Assembly: GCF_904848585.1 (NCBI RefSeq)
Contig: NZ_CAJHCR010000001.1
Span: forward strand, 1,302,001-1,366,000
Direction of reading: 5' to 3'
Source of the DNA: Paraburkholderia kirstenboschensis
Lineage (GTDB): Bacteria > Pseudomonadota > Gammaproteobacteria > Burkholderiales > Burkholderiaceae
Length of the DNA: 64,000 nt
In this document: piece by piece, positions 1-9,445 of the stretch
Numbering within the stretch: the stretch's first letter is position 1
Layout of the letters: every line of letters begins with the position of its first letter
Notes under the pieces: generated by a model
Told to the model about the DNA's origin: nothing
What the model saw: only the letters and a program-made list of their open reading frames with translations
Database searches by the model: none
Position numbers and translations under genes: made by a program

Positions 1-232
1 GGTTGGCCCATTTGCCGCTGGGGTCGTGCGTGAGCGTGCCTTCAATGCCGAGCCCGCGCAATTCGTCGCGCACGGTTTCGATCAGACCGAGATTCGGATT
101 GCGGCTTACCGTGTCCATCGACACGAGACGGGTGACCCAGGGAAGCGAGACAGGCGTGGTGCCAGAGGCGGAAGCGGACGAAGCAGTTGCGGATGTTTGC
201 GAGGACTGCGCTGAATCAGCGACATGAGACAT
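1..232 (-). CDS. argE: Acetylornithine deacetylase, N-terminal part (cut by window edge)
   Basis: Arginine biosynthesis enzyme of the M20 metallopeptidase family that removes acetyl from N-acetylornithine in the cytoplasm. Only the first 77 codons are in the window. After a Ser/Ala-rich leader of about 28 residues comes LPWVTRLVSMDTVSRNPNL and then IETVRDELRARGIEG, the usual N-terminal opening of ArgE in Burkholderia. The metal ligands lie beyond the edge, so DapE-like relatives cannot be fully excluded. ATG at 232 is chosen because GGAG lies about 7 nt upstream; a second ATG at 225 is in another frame. It lies downstream of mfd on the same strand, separated by a strong hairpin. Confidence 0.8.
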   Translation of the reverse strand, partial: MSHVADSAQSSQTSATASSASASGTTPVSLPWVTRLVSMDTVSRNPNLGLIETVRDELRGLGIEGTLTHDPSGKWAN

Positions 233-269
233 GACAAGACTCCGGCATTTGAGTCTTTCGATCATACCC

Positions 270-319
270 AAAAAAAGCCGCCCCGTATGCTGCGGCGCGC
301 GTTTTGCGCGCCGCAGCAT
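270..319 (-). terminator. Rho-independent terminator of mfd
   Basis: Perfect 14-bp inverted repeat (287-300 with 306-319) around a 5-nt loop. Read on the minus strand it is followed by a GC-rich stretch and a run of seven T (270-276). It lies between the mfd stop and the argE start, so it should end mfd transcription. The T run is about 10 nt from the stem base, which is further than ideal. Confidence 0.6.
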
Positions 320-372
320 TGCCGGAAAGCGCTAGACGTACCGCGTTTTTGTGCAGCCGCGCAGCGCCATGC

Positions 373-420
373 CGACGGCGCGACGGCTCGACGGCTCGAC
401 GGCTCGACGGCGCGACGGCA
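373..420. repeat. Six-copy 8-bp tandem repeat (CGACGGCN)
   Basis: Six consecutive 8-bp units, CGACGGCG, three CGACGGCT, CGACGGCG and CGACGGCA, lie just downstream of the mfd stop and before its terminator. No gene is seen in 233-452. Confidence 0.85.
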
Positions 421-452
421 CGCAACGGGAACGCGGAGGCTCGATACCGAAC

Positions 453-3400
453 CTAACGCGCCGCAGCCGCCGCCGTAGTGCCCCGGCTTGGCGAGCCCAA
501 CGCCCGCAACGTTTCCTTGACCGTTGCCACCCGCACTGCAAGATCGGGACTGCGCGTTTCGATACGCAGCTTGTCCTGGCCCGCCAGTTTGATGTGCTTG
601 TGCTTCTGCACCATCTCGATGATACGCATCGCGTCGATTGGCGGATTGGGAATGAATTGCAAACCGATCACCGCTTCGCCCGCGTCGATCTTCGAAATGC
701 CCAACGGCTTTGCCGCAAGTCGCAGACGATGCGTCTCCACGAGCGCATGCGCTTGCGGCGGCAACTTGCCGAAGCGATCGATCAGTTCTTCCTGAATGCC
801 GTCGATCGCATCGTTGTGCTCGCAATTCGCGAGGCGCTTGTACAGCGACAGACGCTCCTGCACGTCGCCGCAATAGTCGGCGGGAAGAATCGCCGGCGCG
901 TGCAGATTGATCTCGGTCGTGGCGGCGAGCGGCGCGGTGAGGTCTGGCTCCTTGCCGTCCTTGAGCGCCTTCACTGCGTCGTTGAGCATGTCGGTGTAAA
1001 GCTGAAAGCCGATCTCGTGAATCTCGCCCGACTGCTTGTCGCCGAGCACTTCGCCCGTGCCGCGAATCTCCAGATCGTGCATGGCCAGATAGAAGCCCGA
1101 GCCGAGTTCTTCCATCTGCTGGATCGCTTCGAGACGGCGTTGCGCCTGCTTGGTCAACCCTTGCGGATCGTGCACGAGCAGGTACGCATACGCCTGGTGA
1201 TGCGAGCGTCCCACGCGTCCGCGCAGTTGATGCAGTTGCGCGAGGCCGAACTTGTCCGAGCGATGAATCAGGATTGTGTTGGCGCTCGGCACGTCAATGC
1301 CGGTTTCGATAATCGTCGTGCACAGCAAAACGTTCGCACGTTGCGCGACGAAGTCACGCATCACGCGTTCGAGTTCACGCTCGTGCATCTGCCCATGCGC
1401 GACCGCGATGCGTGCCTCGGGCACGAGCGCTTCGAGCATTTGCCGGCGATTCTCGATCGTCTCGACTTCGTTGTGCAAGAAGTAAACCTGGCCGCCGCGC
1501 TTCAGTTCGCGCAACATTGCTTCGCGAATCACGCTTTCTTCCTCGCGACGCACGAAAGTTTTGATCGCCAGACGCTTTTGCGGCGCGGTCGCGATAACAG
1601 AAAAGTCGCGCAGGCCTTCGAGCGCCATGCCGAGCGTACGCGGGATCGGCGTGGCGGTGAGCGTGAGCACATCCACTTCCGCGCGCAACGCCTTGAGCGC
1701 CTCTTTCTGCCGCACACCGAAGCGATGTTCCTCGTCGATGATCACGAGTCCGAGCCGCTTGAACTGCACGTCCGACGACAGCAGCTTGTGCGTGCCGATC
1801 ACAATGTCTACGCTGCCTTCGTTGATCTGCTGGATCGCCGCGTTGACTTCCTTGGTCGACTTGAAGCGCGACAGTTCGGCGATTCGCACGGGCCAGTCGG
1901 AGAAGCGGTCCGAGAAAGTCTGCGTGTGCTGTTCGGCGAGCAGCGTGGTGGGCGAGAGTAGCGCGACCTGCTTGCCGCCCATGACAGCAATGAAGGCCGC
2001 CCGCAGCGCGACTTCGGTCTTGCCGAAGCCCACGTCGCCGCATACGAGGCGGTCCATCGGCTTGCCGCTCGTCATGTCGCCGATCACGGCTGCGATCGCC
2101 GCGGCCTGGTCCGGCGTTTCTTCGAAGCCGAAGCTCTCGGCGAACTTCACATAGTCTTTCGGTTCGAGCGCGAACGCGTGGCCCGAACGCGCGGCGCGGC
2201 GTGCGTACAGATTGAGCAGTTCCGCGGCGGTGTCGCGAATCTGCTGCGCGGCCTTGCGTTTGGCCTTTTCCCATTGACCCGAGCCGAGCGAATGCAACGG
2301 CGCGCTTTCGGGATCGGCACCGCTGTAGCGTGAGATCACATGCAACTGCGCGACCGGCACGTAGAGCTTGCTGTCGCCCGCGTATTCGAGATGCAGAAAC
2401 TCGGTCTCGCCTTCGCCGAGATCCATGGTGACGAGACCCATATAGCGGCCTATGCCGTGCTGCGAATGCACGACCGGATCGCCGACCTTGAGCTCCGACA
2501 GGTCGCGCACCATCGAATCGACGTTGCTAGCCTGTTCCTGGCGGCGGCGACCGGCGCGCCGCGCGAGCGGCCCATAAAGCTCCGTTTCCGTGATGATCGC
2601 GATGCCGTCCACGGGGACCGCAAAGCCGTTCGCGAGCGGCGCGACGCCGAGCGAAAAAGGCGCGTCGCCCGTCAGCCAGTCCTGGAAGCTGTCGCTCGAC
2701 GCGGGCTTCAGATGGTTGTCCGCGAGCAGCTGCAATAGCGTTTCACGCCGTCCCGCCGATTCGGCAGCGAACAGCACACGGTTGGGCGTGGTGTCGAGAT
2801 AGGTGCGCAACGCCGATACGGGATCTTCCGCGTGACGGTCGATCGCGAGATTCGGTAGCGGCGTGGACCAGCCGCCGCCTGCGTTGGCCGGCAGCACGAG
2901 CCGCGCGAACGGTTTCGCGAGTACGAAGAAGTCTTCGTCCGACAGGAACAGGCGCTGCGGCTCCAGAATGGGCCGGTCGCGGTCGTGCGACAGGAAGTTG
3001 TAGCGCTGCTTCGTGTCGTTGCTAAAGCGCCGGATCGCCGCCTCGAGATCGCCGATGAACGCGAGTTGCGCGCCTTCCGGCAAATAGTGGAACAGCGTGG
3101 CGGTGTCGTCGAAGAAAAGCGGCAAATAATATTCGATGCCCGCGGACGGCACGCCGTTGCCGATGTCCTTGTAGATCGACGCGCGGCTCGGATCGCCTTC
3201 GAACGTCTCGCGCCAGCGGCTGCGAAAAGCGGTGCGCGCGGCTTCGTCGAACGGAAACTCGCGGCCAGGCAGGAGACGCACGTCTTTCACCGGATACAGG
3301 CTGCGCTGCGTGTCGGGGTCGAACGCGCGGATCGAGTCTACCTGGTCGTCGAACAGATCGATCCGGTAGGGCAACGGCGAGCCCATTGGATAAAGGTCGA

Positions 3401-3935
3401 GCAGTGAGCCGCGCACGCAGTATTCGCCCGGACGCACCACCTGGCTCACGTGTTCGTAGCCGGCCAGCGTCAACTGCGCCTTGAGCTTTGCTTCGTCGAG
3501 ACGTTCACCCTGGGAAAACGAAAACGTGTAGGCAGCGAGAAACGACGCTGGCGGCATCCGGTACAACGCCGTGGTGGCGGGCACGAGCAGAATGTCGCAA
3601 CGGCCTTCGCCGAGATCGTGCAGCGTGGCGAGGCGCTCGGAAACGAGATCCTGGTGCGGCGAAAAGGTGTCGTAAGGCAGCGTTTCCCAGTCGGGCAACA
3701 GGCGCACGCGCGCCTGCGGCGCGAAAAAGCCGATTTCCTGCGACAGGCGCTGTGCGTCCACGGCGCTTTCGCACACGACGGCGAGCAGCGGCACCTTCTC
3801 GCGATAGGCGAGATGGTAGCGGGCGATCAGCAGCGCGTCGGACGAGCCGTGCGTGCCGTCGAAGGCGAAACGCTGGCCGGCTTTGACGAGCGCGACGGGC
3901 GGGGAGTACTGCGATGATGCGGCGATGTCTGGCAT
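453..3935 (-). CDS. mfd: Transcription-repair coupling factor Mfd
   Basis: ATP-driven DNA translocase that removes RNA polymerase stalled at lesions and recruits UvrA for nucleotide excision repair. 1160 residues, the family's normal size. An N-terminal UvrB-like part is followed by the RNA-polymerase-interacting CarD-like domain ([16 protein letters not shown] near 485-500) and the two RecA-like motor lobes. The Walker A motif GDVGFGKT is at 633-640, the DEEH box at 734-737, then a RecG-like translocation region. ATG at 3935 gives the expected N-terminus. It is divergent from ispD, with about 120 bp between the starts, and ends before a small tandem repeat and a hairpin terminator. Confidence 0.97.
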   Translation of the reverse strand: MPDIAASSQYSPPVALVKAGQRFAFDGTHGSSDALLIARYHLAYREKVPLLAVVCESAVDAQRLSQEIGFFAPQARVRLLPDWETLPYDTFSPHQDLVSERLATLHDLGEGRCDILLVPATTALYRMPPASFLAAYTFSFSQGERLDEAKLKAQLTLAGYEHVSQVVRPGEYCVRGSLLDLYPMGSPLPYRIDLFDDQVDSIRAFDPDTQRSLYPVKDVRLLPGREFPFDEAARTAFRSRWRETFEGDPSRASIYKDIGNGVPSAGIEYYLPLFFDDTATLFHYLPEGAQLAFIGDLEAAIRRFSNDTKQRYNFLSHDRDRPILEPQRLFLSDEDFFVLAKPFARLVLPANAGGGWSTPLPNLAIDRHAEDPVSALRTYLDTTPNRVLFAAESAGRRETLLQLLADNHLKPASSDSFQDWLTGDAPFSLGVAPLANGFAVPVDGIAIITETELYGPLARRAGRRRQEQASNVDSMVRDLSELKVGDPVVHSQHGIGRYMGLVTMDLGEGETEFLHLEYAGDSKLYVPVAQLHVISRYSGADPESAPLHSLGSGQWEKAKRKAAQQIRDTAAELLNLYARRAARSGHAFALEPKDYVKFAESFGFEETPDQAAAIAAVIGDMTSGKPMDRLVCGDVGFGKTEVALRAAFIAVMGGKQVALLSPTTLLAEQHTQTFSDRFSDWPVRIAELSRFKSTKEVNAAIQQINEGSVDIVIGTHKLLSSDVQFKRLGLVIIDEEHRFGVRQKEALKALRAEVDVLTLTATPIPRTLGMALEGLRDFSVIATAPQKRLAIKTFVRREEESVIREAMLRELKRGGQVYFLHNEVETIENRRQMLEALVPEARIAVAHGQMHERELERVMRDFVAQRANVLLCTTIIETGIDVPSANTILIHRSDKFGLAQLHQLRGRVGRSHHQAYAYLLVHDPQGLTKQAQRRLEAIQQMEELGSGFYLAMHDLEIRGTGEVLGDKQSGEIHEIGFQLYTDMLNDAVKALKDGKEPDLTAPLAATTEINLHAPAILPADYCGDVQERLSLYKRLANCEHNDAIDGIQEELIDRFGKLPPQAHALVETHRLRLAAKPLGISKIDAGEAVIGLQFIPNPPIDAMRIIEMVQKHKHIKLAGQDKLRIETRSPDLAVRVATVKETLRALGSPSRGTTAAAAAR

Positions 3936-4012
3936 AGAAGAGAAAAGGCGGCCTCGGGCTCACACGGACGGCCAAGTTTACGCGTGTCGGGGCGTGGATG
4001 CGAAGGACCTAT

Positions 4013-4018
4013 TATAAA
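4013..4018 (+). promoter_or_regulatory. Possible -10 element for ispD
   Basis: TATAAA in an AT-rich patch 38 nt before the chosen ispD GTG start, in an otherwise GC-rich mfd/ispD divergent region. No good -35 is visible at 16-18 nt spacing, so this is a weak call. Confidence 0.3.
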
Positions 4019-4055
4019 ATCCGTCCTTTACTTTGACCTCGCGGCATCCGCACTC

Positions 4056-4769
4056 GTGACTTCCCGTCTATTTGCCCTGATTCCGTGCGCAGGCACCGGC
4101 AGCCGTTCCGGCGCCGCGATGCCCAAACAATATCGCACTGTGGCCGGCCGCGACATGTTGCATTATTCGCTCGCCGCGTTCGACGCCTGCAGTGAGTTCG
4201 CACAAACGCTCGTCGTGATCGCGCCCGACGACCAACACTTCGACGCGCGCCGCTTCGGCGGCTTGCGGTTTGCCGTGCGCCGCTGCGGCGGGGCGTCGCG
4301 CCAGGCGTCGGTGCTCAACGGCCTGCATGCGCTCACCGAATTCAACGCGCGCGACGACGACTGGGTGCTCGTGCACGACGCGGCCCGGCCGGGCATTACG
4401 CCTGGCTTGATCCGCACGCTGACGGGCGCGCTCAGGGACGATGCGGTAGGCGGCATCATGGCGTTGCCGGTCGCGGATACGTTAAAGCGTCTCGACGTGG
4501 CATCGGCGGATGGGCGCATTGCCCGCACCGAATCGCGCGACGGCTTGTGGCAGGCGCAAACGCCGCAGATGTTCCGCATCGGCATGTTGCGCGAAGCGAT
4601 CTTGCGCGCGCAGGCCGACGGCCACGACCTGACCGACGAAGCGAGCGCGATCGAATGGGCCGGGCATGCGCCGAAGCTGGTGCAAGGCAGCTTGCGAAAC
4701 TTCAAGGTGACGTATCCAGAAGACTTCGATCTCGCCGAGGCGATTCTGCTGCGCACTTCGGCATCGTGA
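4056..4769 (+). CDS. ispD: 2-C-methyl-D-erythritol 4-phosphate cytidylyltransferase IspD
   Basis: MEP-pathway enzyme joining MEP and CTP to CDP-methylerythritol. About 237 residues. The nucleotide-binding loop [15 protein letters not shown] is at the N-terminus with PKQY shortly after; [10 protein letters not shown] and the C-terminal part match the family. The open frame extends up to 3984, but the conserved N-terminus supports the GTG at 4056 ([13 protein letters not shown]). It is followed by ispF, whose start is 45 nt beyond this stop, so the two are probably one transcript. Confidence 0.95.
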   Translation: MTSRLFALIPCAGTGSRSGAAMPKQYRTVAGRDMLHYSLAAFDACSEFAQTLVVIAPDDQHFDARRFGGLRFAVRRCGGASRQASVLNGLHALTEFNARDDDWVLVHDAARPGITPGLIRTLTGALRDDAVGGIMALPVADTLKRLDVASADGRIARTESRDGLWQAQTPQMFRIGMLREAILRAQADGHDLTDEASAIEWAGHAPKLVQGSLRNFKVTYPEDFDLAEAILLRTSAS

Positions 4770-4814
4770 TGAACGATTTGATTTTTAGTGAACGGACTTG
4801 AGGACTTGACGCAG

Positions 4815-5294
4815 ATGGATTTCAGAATTGGGCAAGGGTATGACGTGCATGCGCTGGTGCCGGGGCGTCCGTTGATTATTGGCGGCGTGACGATTCCGTA
4901 CGAGCGCGGCTTGCTCGGCCATTCGGATGCCGACGTGCTGTTGCACGCGATCACCGACGCTCTGTTCGGCGCCGCCGCGATGGGCGATATCGGCCGTCAC
5001 TTCTCCGATACGGATGCGAAGTTCGCCGGCGCCGACAGCCGCGTATTGCTGCGCGAATGCGTGGCTCGCGTGAAGGCGGCGGGCTTCGCGATTGCGAACG
5101 TGGACAGCAGCGTGGTGGCGCAGGCGCCCAAGCTCGCACCGCATATCGAAGGCATGCGCGCGAACATTGCCGCCGATCTCGGGCTGCCGACGGACAAGGT
5201 CAATGTCAAAGCCAAGACCAATGAGAAGCTCGGTTATCTCGGCCGAGGCGAGGGCATAGAAGCGCAAGCCGTGGTGTTGCTGATCAAGGGCTGA
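4815..5294 (+). CDS. ispF: 2-C-methyl-D-erythritol 2,4-cyclodiphosphate synthase IspF
   Basis: Next-but-one step after IspD in isoprenoid precursor synthesis: cyclises CDP-ME 2-phosphate, releasing CMP. 159 residues, typical for the trimeric family. The start [14 protein letters not shown] carries the metal-binding [18 protein letters not shown] contains further ligands. The frame could extend to 4788, but the conserved start and an AGGAC about 10 nt upstream favour ATG 4815. No ispDF fusion is present; the two genes are separate neighbours, as in many betaproteobacteria. Confidence 0.96.
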   Translation: MDFRIGQGYDVHALVPGRPLIIGGVTIPYERGLLGHSDADVLLHAITDALFGAAAMGDIGRHFSDTDAKFAGADSRVLLRECVARVKAAGFAIANVDSSVVAQAPKLAPHIEGMRANIAADLGLPTDKVNVKAKTNEKLGYLGRGEGIEAQAVVLLIKG

Positions 5295-5393
5295 TGCATC
5301 CGTCGGCACTGCCGCATCGGGAGCCGGGCGCACGGCGGCGAAAAAGTTCGCCGCTGCGCCGGTTCAGGCGAGGCAGACCCGGAAGCCGATAGC

Positions 5394-5918
5394 TTATTCG
5401 GCGGCAATGCACTGCGCAGCCGCGTTGATCACGGCCGCGATGCGACCCACGTCGCGCAACTGCGTCGAGCTCATGCCTTCGGCGATCAACGTATCGAAGT
5501 GCGACTTCACGCAGAAGTGACACTTGCCGATGATCGAAGCCGCCAGCGCGTACATCTCGAAGCGCCGCTTGTCCACGCCGCCGTGCGACGCGTAGGCATT
5601 CATGCGTAACTGCGCCGGTTGCGATTTCAGGTCCGCGTTCTCCGCCATCTCGACGTACGGATACCAGACGTTGTTCATGCCCATCAACGCGGCGGCGGTC
5701 AGCGCGCCGTTCGTCTCTTCAGGAGAGAGCACGCCCGCGTTGCGAATCGCGTTCACGATTACGGTGCTTTTGGCGGCGAAGGCGGCAGCCAGCGCGACGC
5801 CGACCGCGTCGTTGCCTTCGAGGGACGAGCGCGCGATCGTGCCGTCCAGGTTCAGGCGGATGTCTTTCGCGTAGTCGGGTATGAGCGCCTTAATGGAAGC
5901 CAGGAACTCCATTGTCAT
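5394..5918 (-). CDS. ahpD: Alkyl hydroperoxide reductase AhpD
   Basis: Carboxymuconolactone-decarboxylase-fold disulfide reductase that recycles oxidised AhpC. 174 residues. The active-site CXXC is Cys133-His-Phe-Cys136 with His140 following, as in the mycobacterial AhpD family. Encoded just downstream of ahpC on the same strand, which is the standard partner arrangement and explains the absence of an ahpF here. ATG 5918 is used; ATG 5912 (MEFLASIKAL) is an equally plausible start. A symmetrical hairpin separates it from ahpC, so its level may be lower than that of ahpC. Confidence 0.95.
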   Translation of the reverse strand: MTMEFLASIKALIPDYAKDIRLNLDGTIARSSLEGNDAVGVALAAAFAAKSTVIVNAIRNAGVLSPEETNGALTAAALMGMNNVWYPYVEMAENADLKSQPAQLRMNAYASHGGVDKRRFEMYALAASIIGKCHFCVKSHFDTLIAEGMSSTQLRDVGRIAAVINAAAQCIAAE

Positions 5919-5938
5919 CTCCTATCGGGTTGTCGATA

Positions 5939-5958
5939 AAAAAGCCCGCGGGCTTTTT
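5939..5958 (-). terminator. Palindromic hairpin between ahpC and ahpD
   Basis: A fully self-complementary 20-bp sequence: AAAAA, GCCCGCGGGC, TTTTT. It can form a GC-core hairpin with a T tract in either direction. It lies between the ahpC stop (5987) and the ahpD start (5918), so it may act as a partial terminator within the operon. Confidence 0.55.
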
Positions 5959-5986
5959 CAAGCGTGGCGGGCTCGGGCGGCACGGC

Positions 5987-6535
5987 TTACAGCGTTGCGC
6001 CGCCGACTGCGCGGTTGCACGGACAGAGTTCGTCCGTCTGCAAGCCGTCTAGAATACGCAGCACTTCCTCAGGATTGCGGCCGACGTTCAGGTTGTTCAC
6101 CGACACGTGCTGGATCGTGTTGTCCGGATCGACGATGAACGTTGCGCGTAGCGCCACGCCCGCTTCCTTGTCGCGCACGCCGAGCTGGTCGATCAACTCG
6201 CCCTTCACGTCGCCGAACGAATAGTGGTTCAGCTTGCTCAGGTCCTTATGTTCGCGGCGCCAGGCGAGCTTCACGAATTCGTTATCTACGCTGCCGCCTA
6301 GCAGCACGGCATCGCGCTCTTCGAAGTCTTTCGCCAGCTTGGCGAACTCGACGATTTCCGTGGGGCACACGAACGTGAAATCCTTCGGGTAGAAGTAGAT
6401 GATTTTCCACTTGCCCGGGAACGACTGCTCCGTGATTTCTTCGAACGCCGAGGCGCCGTTTTCCTCGTGATTGTTGAAGCCAGGCTTGGCAGCGGTGACG
6501 GTGAACGCTTCGAGTTTGTCGCCAACGGTTTTCAT
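5987..6535 (-). CDS. ahpC: Peroxiredoxin, alkyl hydroperoxide reductase subunit AhpC
   Basis: Reduces peroxides via cysteine chemistry. 182 residues. The peroxidatic Cys57 is in DFTFVCPTE; the C-terminus carries ELCPC with Cys171 and Cys173. The three-cysteine layout matches the AhpD-dependent (mycobacterial-type) AhpC rather than the AhpF-dependent enterobacterial type, consistent with ahpD next to it. ATG 6535 is preceded by AAGGAG at good spacing; the open frame runs further upstream, but through the promoter. A clear promoter and an OxyR-like site lie upstream. Confidence 0.96.
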   Translation of the reverse strand: MKTVGDKLEAFTVTAAKPGFNNHEENGASAFEEITEQSFPGKWKIIYFYPKDFTFVCPTEIVEFAKLAKDFEERDAVLLGGSVDNEFVKLAWRREHKDLSKLNHYSFGDVKGELIDQLGVRDKEAGVALRATFIVDPDNTIQHVSVNNLNVGRNPEEVLRILDGLQTDELCPCNRAVGGATL

Positions 6536-6614
6536 GCGAGTGCTCCTTCGTGTGTTGGAAAAAAAGCATGCTGAGGCTACCAGCGCGTCATCACGAGCGC
6601 GTGACAGGCTTTTC

Positions 6615-6643
6615 ACTATAGCTCTATTGAACTATCGCCTCAA
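6615..6643 (-). promoter_or_regulatory. Sigma-70-type promoter of ahpC
   Basis: Read on the minus strand: -35 TTGAGG (6638-6643), 17-nt spacer, -10 TATAGT (6615-6620). The start point would be near 6608, giving a leader of about 70 nt before the ahpC ATG at 6535. Confidence 0.65.
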
Positions 6644-6669
6644 TAGTTTTTTTCTAACGACCCGGATAG
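6632..6669. promoter_or_regulatory. Candidate OxyR operator upstream of ahpC
   Basis: Quartets CTAT (6632-6635), ATAG (6643-6646), CTAA (6654-6657) and ATAG (6666-6669) are spaced by 7, 7 and 8 nt. The OxyR consensus is four ATAG/CTAT quartets separated by 7 nt. One quartet is imperfect and one spacing is off by one. The site overlaps the -35 box and extends upstream of it, the expected place for an OxyR-activated promoter. Confidence 0.45.
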
Positions 6670-6757
6670 TTATTATTCAACGGAGCGGGCATCCGGAGTG
6701 CGTGCATGGTGCGTGGGGCGCGGGCGTTCTTAGGCCGACACGGGGCCGCAAGCTCGC

Positions 6758-8107
6758 TTAAACGCCCTTGGCAAGAGGAAACTCGATGGTGACTTCGAGG
6801 CCCGGGCCTGGCGTGCGATTCCGCAAGCGCAGTGCGCCCCGATAACGGCCGACCAGCCGCTGCACGATCGCCATGCCGAGGCCCGTGCCGTTCGCCTGAG
6901 TGCGCGCTGAATTCACGCGGTAGAAGGGACGTGTGACAAGCGCCAGTTGATCTTCCGGAATGCCGGGGCCTTCGTCCACCACCGACAGTTCCACGCGCGA
7001 ATGCGACACCCGCGTTTCCAGGATCACGTGCGGGATGCCGTCGCCATCGCTCAAACCATACTTGCGCGCGTTTTCCAGCAGATTGCCGACGACCCGCCGC
7101 ATATCCGTTTCGTCGGCTTCGATCACCGCCGACGGCGCGAGCCGCGTGATAAGCCGCATGCTGTCCTCGCTTTGCATGCGCGCCGCGAGCTCGCTCGCGA
7201 TCACTGACAGATCGACAGGTTCCGGCACGCGCTGCACCGGGCGCGCATAGTCGAGGAAGCGGCCAATGATCATGTCCATCTGCTCGATGTCGTCGACCAT
7301 TGCGTCTTTCGTGCTTTGGTCCGACGGACTCATTTCCGTTTCGAGCCGCAGCCGTGCGAGCGGCGTGCGCAGGTCGTGCGAAATGCCGGCGAGCATCAGC
7401 GCGCGGTCGGCCTCGAGCTGCTCGAGGTCCTGAACCATCTGGTTAAAACTGCGATTGGTTTCGGCAGCCACGCCCATGCCGCGCTCGGGCAGCGGTTCAG
7501 GCGACTGCCCGGAGCCGACCTTGCGCGCGGCCATCGCGAGACGGGCGAACGGGCGGTTCACGAGACTCGTGATGAAGGCTGCGCCAAAGAGCGATAGCGC
7601 CAGCGCGAACACGCCCCAGCCGGCCCATTGCAGGCCCGTCGCGTTGTCGAGCTGATCGCGGTCGAGCGCGACCCAGTAATCGTCGTCGTCGATCTTGAAG
7701 CTGATCCAGACGCCGGGAATGTCGTTGACGCTCTGCGCGATTACAGTATCGTCGCCGAGACGGCCGCGAATGTCGTGTTCGATCAGCCGGTTCAGCGACT
7801 CGTCGGGCTGGAGCTTGTACTTGTCGGTTGTTTCGCGCGGGTACACGCGCACCCCTTCATTGCTTTCCAGGTCTTGCAGCAATGCGCGCCGCAGATCGGG
7901 ATCGGAATACAGGAGTGCGGTGCGCGTGAGCTTCACGATCGCGACGAGCTGCAACGCCACGCGCTGCGCGCGCGGCTCGCGTTCGATCACCCGGAAGCTC
8001 TGGAACCACGCGGCGAGACTCACTGCGATCAACAGCGCGATCAACAGAAAGGTCCGCCAGAAAAGGCCGCCGAACGCGAGCGTCAGGAGGCGCCGGTCGA
8101 TCCGCAT
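6758..8107 (-). CDS. envZ: EnvZ-type sensor histidine kinase
   Basis: Inner-membrane sensor of a two-component system. 449 residues. Membrane segments at about 17-35 and 161-182 flank a periplasmic domain of about 125 residues. A HAMP region follows, then the dimerisation/phosphoacceptor box GISHDLRTPLARL with His244, and a C-terminal ATPase with N box NLLENARKYG and G box DEGPGIP. It lies 47 nt downstream of the ompR-type gene on the same strand, so they are an operon. Related to EnvZ and Bordetella RisS; the signal sensed is not evident from sequence. Confidence 0.9.
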   Translation of the reverse strand: MRIDRRLLTLAFGGLFWRTFLLIALLIAVSLAAWFQSFRVIEREPRAQRVALQLVAIVKLTRTALLYSDPDLRRALLQDLESNEGVRVYPRETTDKYKLQPDESLNRLIEHDIRGRLGDDTVIAQSVNDIPGVWISFKIDDDDYWVALDRDQLDNATGLQWAGWGVFALALSLFGAAFITSLVNRPFARLAMAARKVGSGQSPEPLPERGMGVAAETNRSFNQMVQDLEQLEADRALMLAGISHDLRTPLARLRLETEMSPSDQSTKDAMVDDIEQMDMIIGRFLDYARPVQRVPEPVDLSVIASELAARMQSEDSMRLITRLAPSAVIEADETDMRRVVGNLLENARKYGLSDGDGIPHVILETRVSHSRVELSVVDEGPGIPEDQLALVTRPFYRVNSARTQANGTGLGMAIVQRLVGRYRGALRLRNRTPGPGLEVTIEFPLAKGV

Positions 8108-8154
8108 GGGCCCTTCTTCTTATCTGAAAACAAAAGCAGGAGACGTGAACAAAC

Positions 8155-8889
8155 TCAGGCTGCGCCGTCGGGAATGAACACGTAGCCAAGACCCCAAACG
8201 GTCTGGATGAAGCGCGGGCTGCCCGGATCCGGTTCAATCAGCTTGCGCAGACGGGAAATCTGCACGTCGAGGCTGCGGTCGAACACTTCGTACTCGCGGC
8301 CGCGAGCCAGTTCCATCAGCTTTTCGCGCGACAGCGGCTGGCGCGGATGACGCGCGAACACCTTGAGCACGGAGAACTCGCCCGTGGTCAGCGGAATTTC
8401 CTGGCCGGCCTTGGTGAGCGTGCGGGTGGCGAGATTCAGCGCGAACTCGCCGAACTCGAAGACTTCAGTCGTTTCCGACGGCGCGCCCGGCAGCTCCGAC
8501 GGCGACTGACGGCGCAACACCGCGTGAATGCGCGCGACCAGTTCGCGCGGATTGAAGGGCTTCGGCAAGTAGTCGTCCGCGCCCATTTCAAGCCCGACGA
8601 TACGGTCGACGTCTTCTCCCTTGGCCGTCAGCATGATGATTGGCGTACGGTCGTTGCTGCCGCGCAGGCGCCGGCAAATGGACAGGCCGTCCTCGCCTGG
8701 CAGCATGAGGTCGAGCACCAGCAGATCGAACCGCTCACGCACCCAGAGCTTGTTCATTGAAGGCGCGTTCTCGGCTACATAGACATTGAAGCCTTGCTCG
8801 CCGAGGTAACGGCGCAGCAGATCGCGCAGGCGCGGATCGTCATCGACGACGAGGATTTTCGAAGGGTTTTTGGTTTCCATGGTCGGCAT
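8155..8889 (-). CDS. ompR: OmpR-family response regulator
   Basis: DNA-binding partner of the adjacent kinase. 244 residues. Receiver domain with acidic pocket Asp16-Asp18, phosphoacceptor Asp60 in LLVLDLMLPG, and conserved Lys in YLPKPF; a winged-helix output domain occupies about 140-240 (LTTGEFSVLKVF, SLDVQISRLRKLIE). Very similar in style to OmpR and Bordetella RisA. ATG 8889 is used; an in-frame ATG at 8880 (METKNPSKILVV) is possible. First gene of the operon, with a 229-bp upstream region shared with the divergent small-protein gene at 9119. Confidence 0.93.
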   Translation of the reverse strand: MPTMETKNPSKILVVDDDPRLRDLLRRYLGEQGFNVYVAENAPSMNKLWVRERFDLLVLDLMLPGEDGLSICRRLRGSNDRTPIIMLTAKGEDVDRIVGLEMGADDYLPKPFNPRELVARIHAVLRRQSPSELPGAPSETTEVFEFGEFALNLATRTLTKAGQEIPLTTGEFSVLKVFARHPRQPLSREKLMELARGREYEVFDRSLDVQISRLRKLIEPDPGSPRFIQTVWGLGYVFIPDGAA

Positions 8890-9118
8890 CTTAGCGCGAT
8901 TAGAAAGTGGTGCGCGTTTGCATCATTTATCGAGTTACAGTCAGTTACAAAATTTACCCGCACTGTGGCACGACGTAAAGCGGTGGCAGTTAGACTCCTT
9001 TACTGAATGCGGCTGTTCGGTGGATACTTCACTCGACTAAAACCCACGCGCCCGGCTCGTTACCGGGTTTGTCATACGCATTTGAGGTAGCCGGTTGCCG
9101 CGCCACGAAGGGAACAAC

Positions 9119-9445
9119 ATGAAGGGAGGGGTCTGGCCGAATGTGCGCCTGAGCGTGATTGCACTGGCGGTTGCCGGTACGCTCGCAGGCACATTGGGAC
9201 CAACGCTCGCCCACGCCCAGCCTTCCGCCGACAGAGCTGCGAGCGAGCGCGCGCCCAGGGCAGGCAATTCAAGGGCAAGCCGCCACAATTCCAGCGTCGA
9301 GCGTCCTGCATCAGACGCAATGTTGCGTACCGCAGTTCCCCCCGATCTCGATCAACGCCGCCGTGACGGACATATGACGCCGGACGAACGTCGTTTGTTG
9401 AGACAGCATATCGAAGACGCTGTTCGCGAGCTTTACAAGCGGTAG
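9119..9445 (+). CDS. Small predicted secreted protein of unknown function
   Basis: 108 residues; not assigned to a named family. A Sec signal peptide is clear: basic start, hydrophobic VIALAVAGTLAGTLG and a likely cut after LAHA. The mature part is Ser/Arg/Ala-rich and probably disordered up to about residue 80, then ends in a compact charged segment MTPDERRLLRQHIEDAVREL. A Ser/Thr-Pro-(Glu/Asp)-x-Arg-x-x-Leu-Arg helix at the C-terminus is common in short exported burkholderial proteins. AAGGGA 6-12 nt before the ATG supports this start. Divergent from ompR/envZ. Confidence 0.75.
   Translation: MKGGVWPNVRLSVIALAVAGTLAGTLGPTLAHAQPSADRAASERAPRAGNSRASRHNSSVERPASDAMLRTAVPPDLDQRRRDGHMTPDERRLLRQHIEDAVRELYKR

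Noticed and set aside
351..1961. 536-codon open frame antisense to mfd
   Set aside because: Long antisense frames are expected in GC-rich genes; the product has no recognisable domain while mfd is unmistakable.
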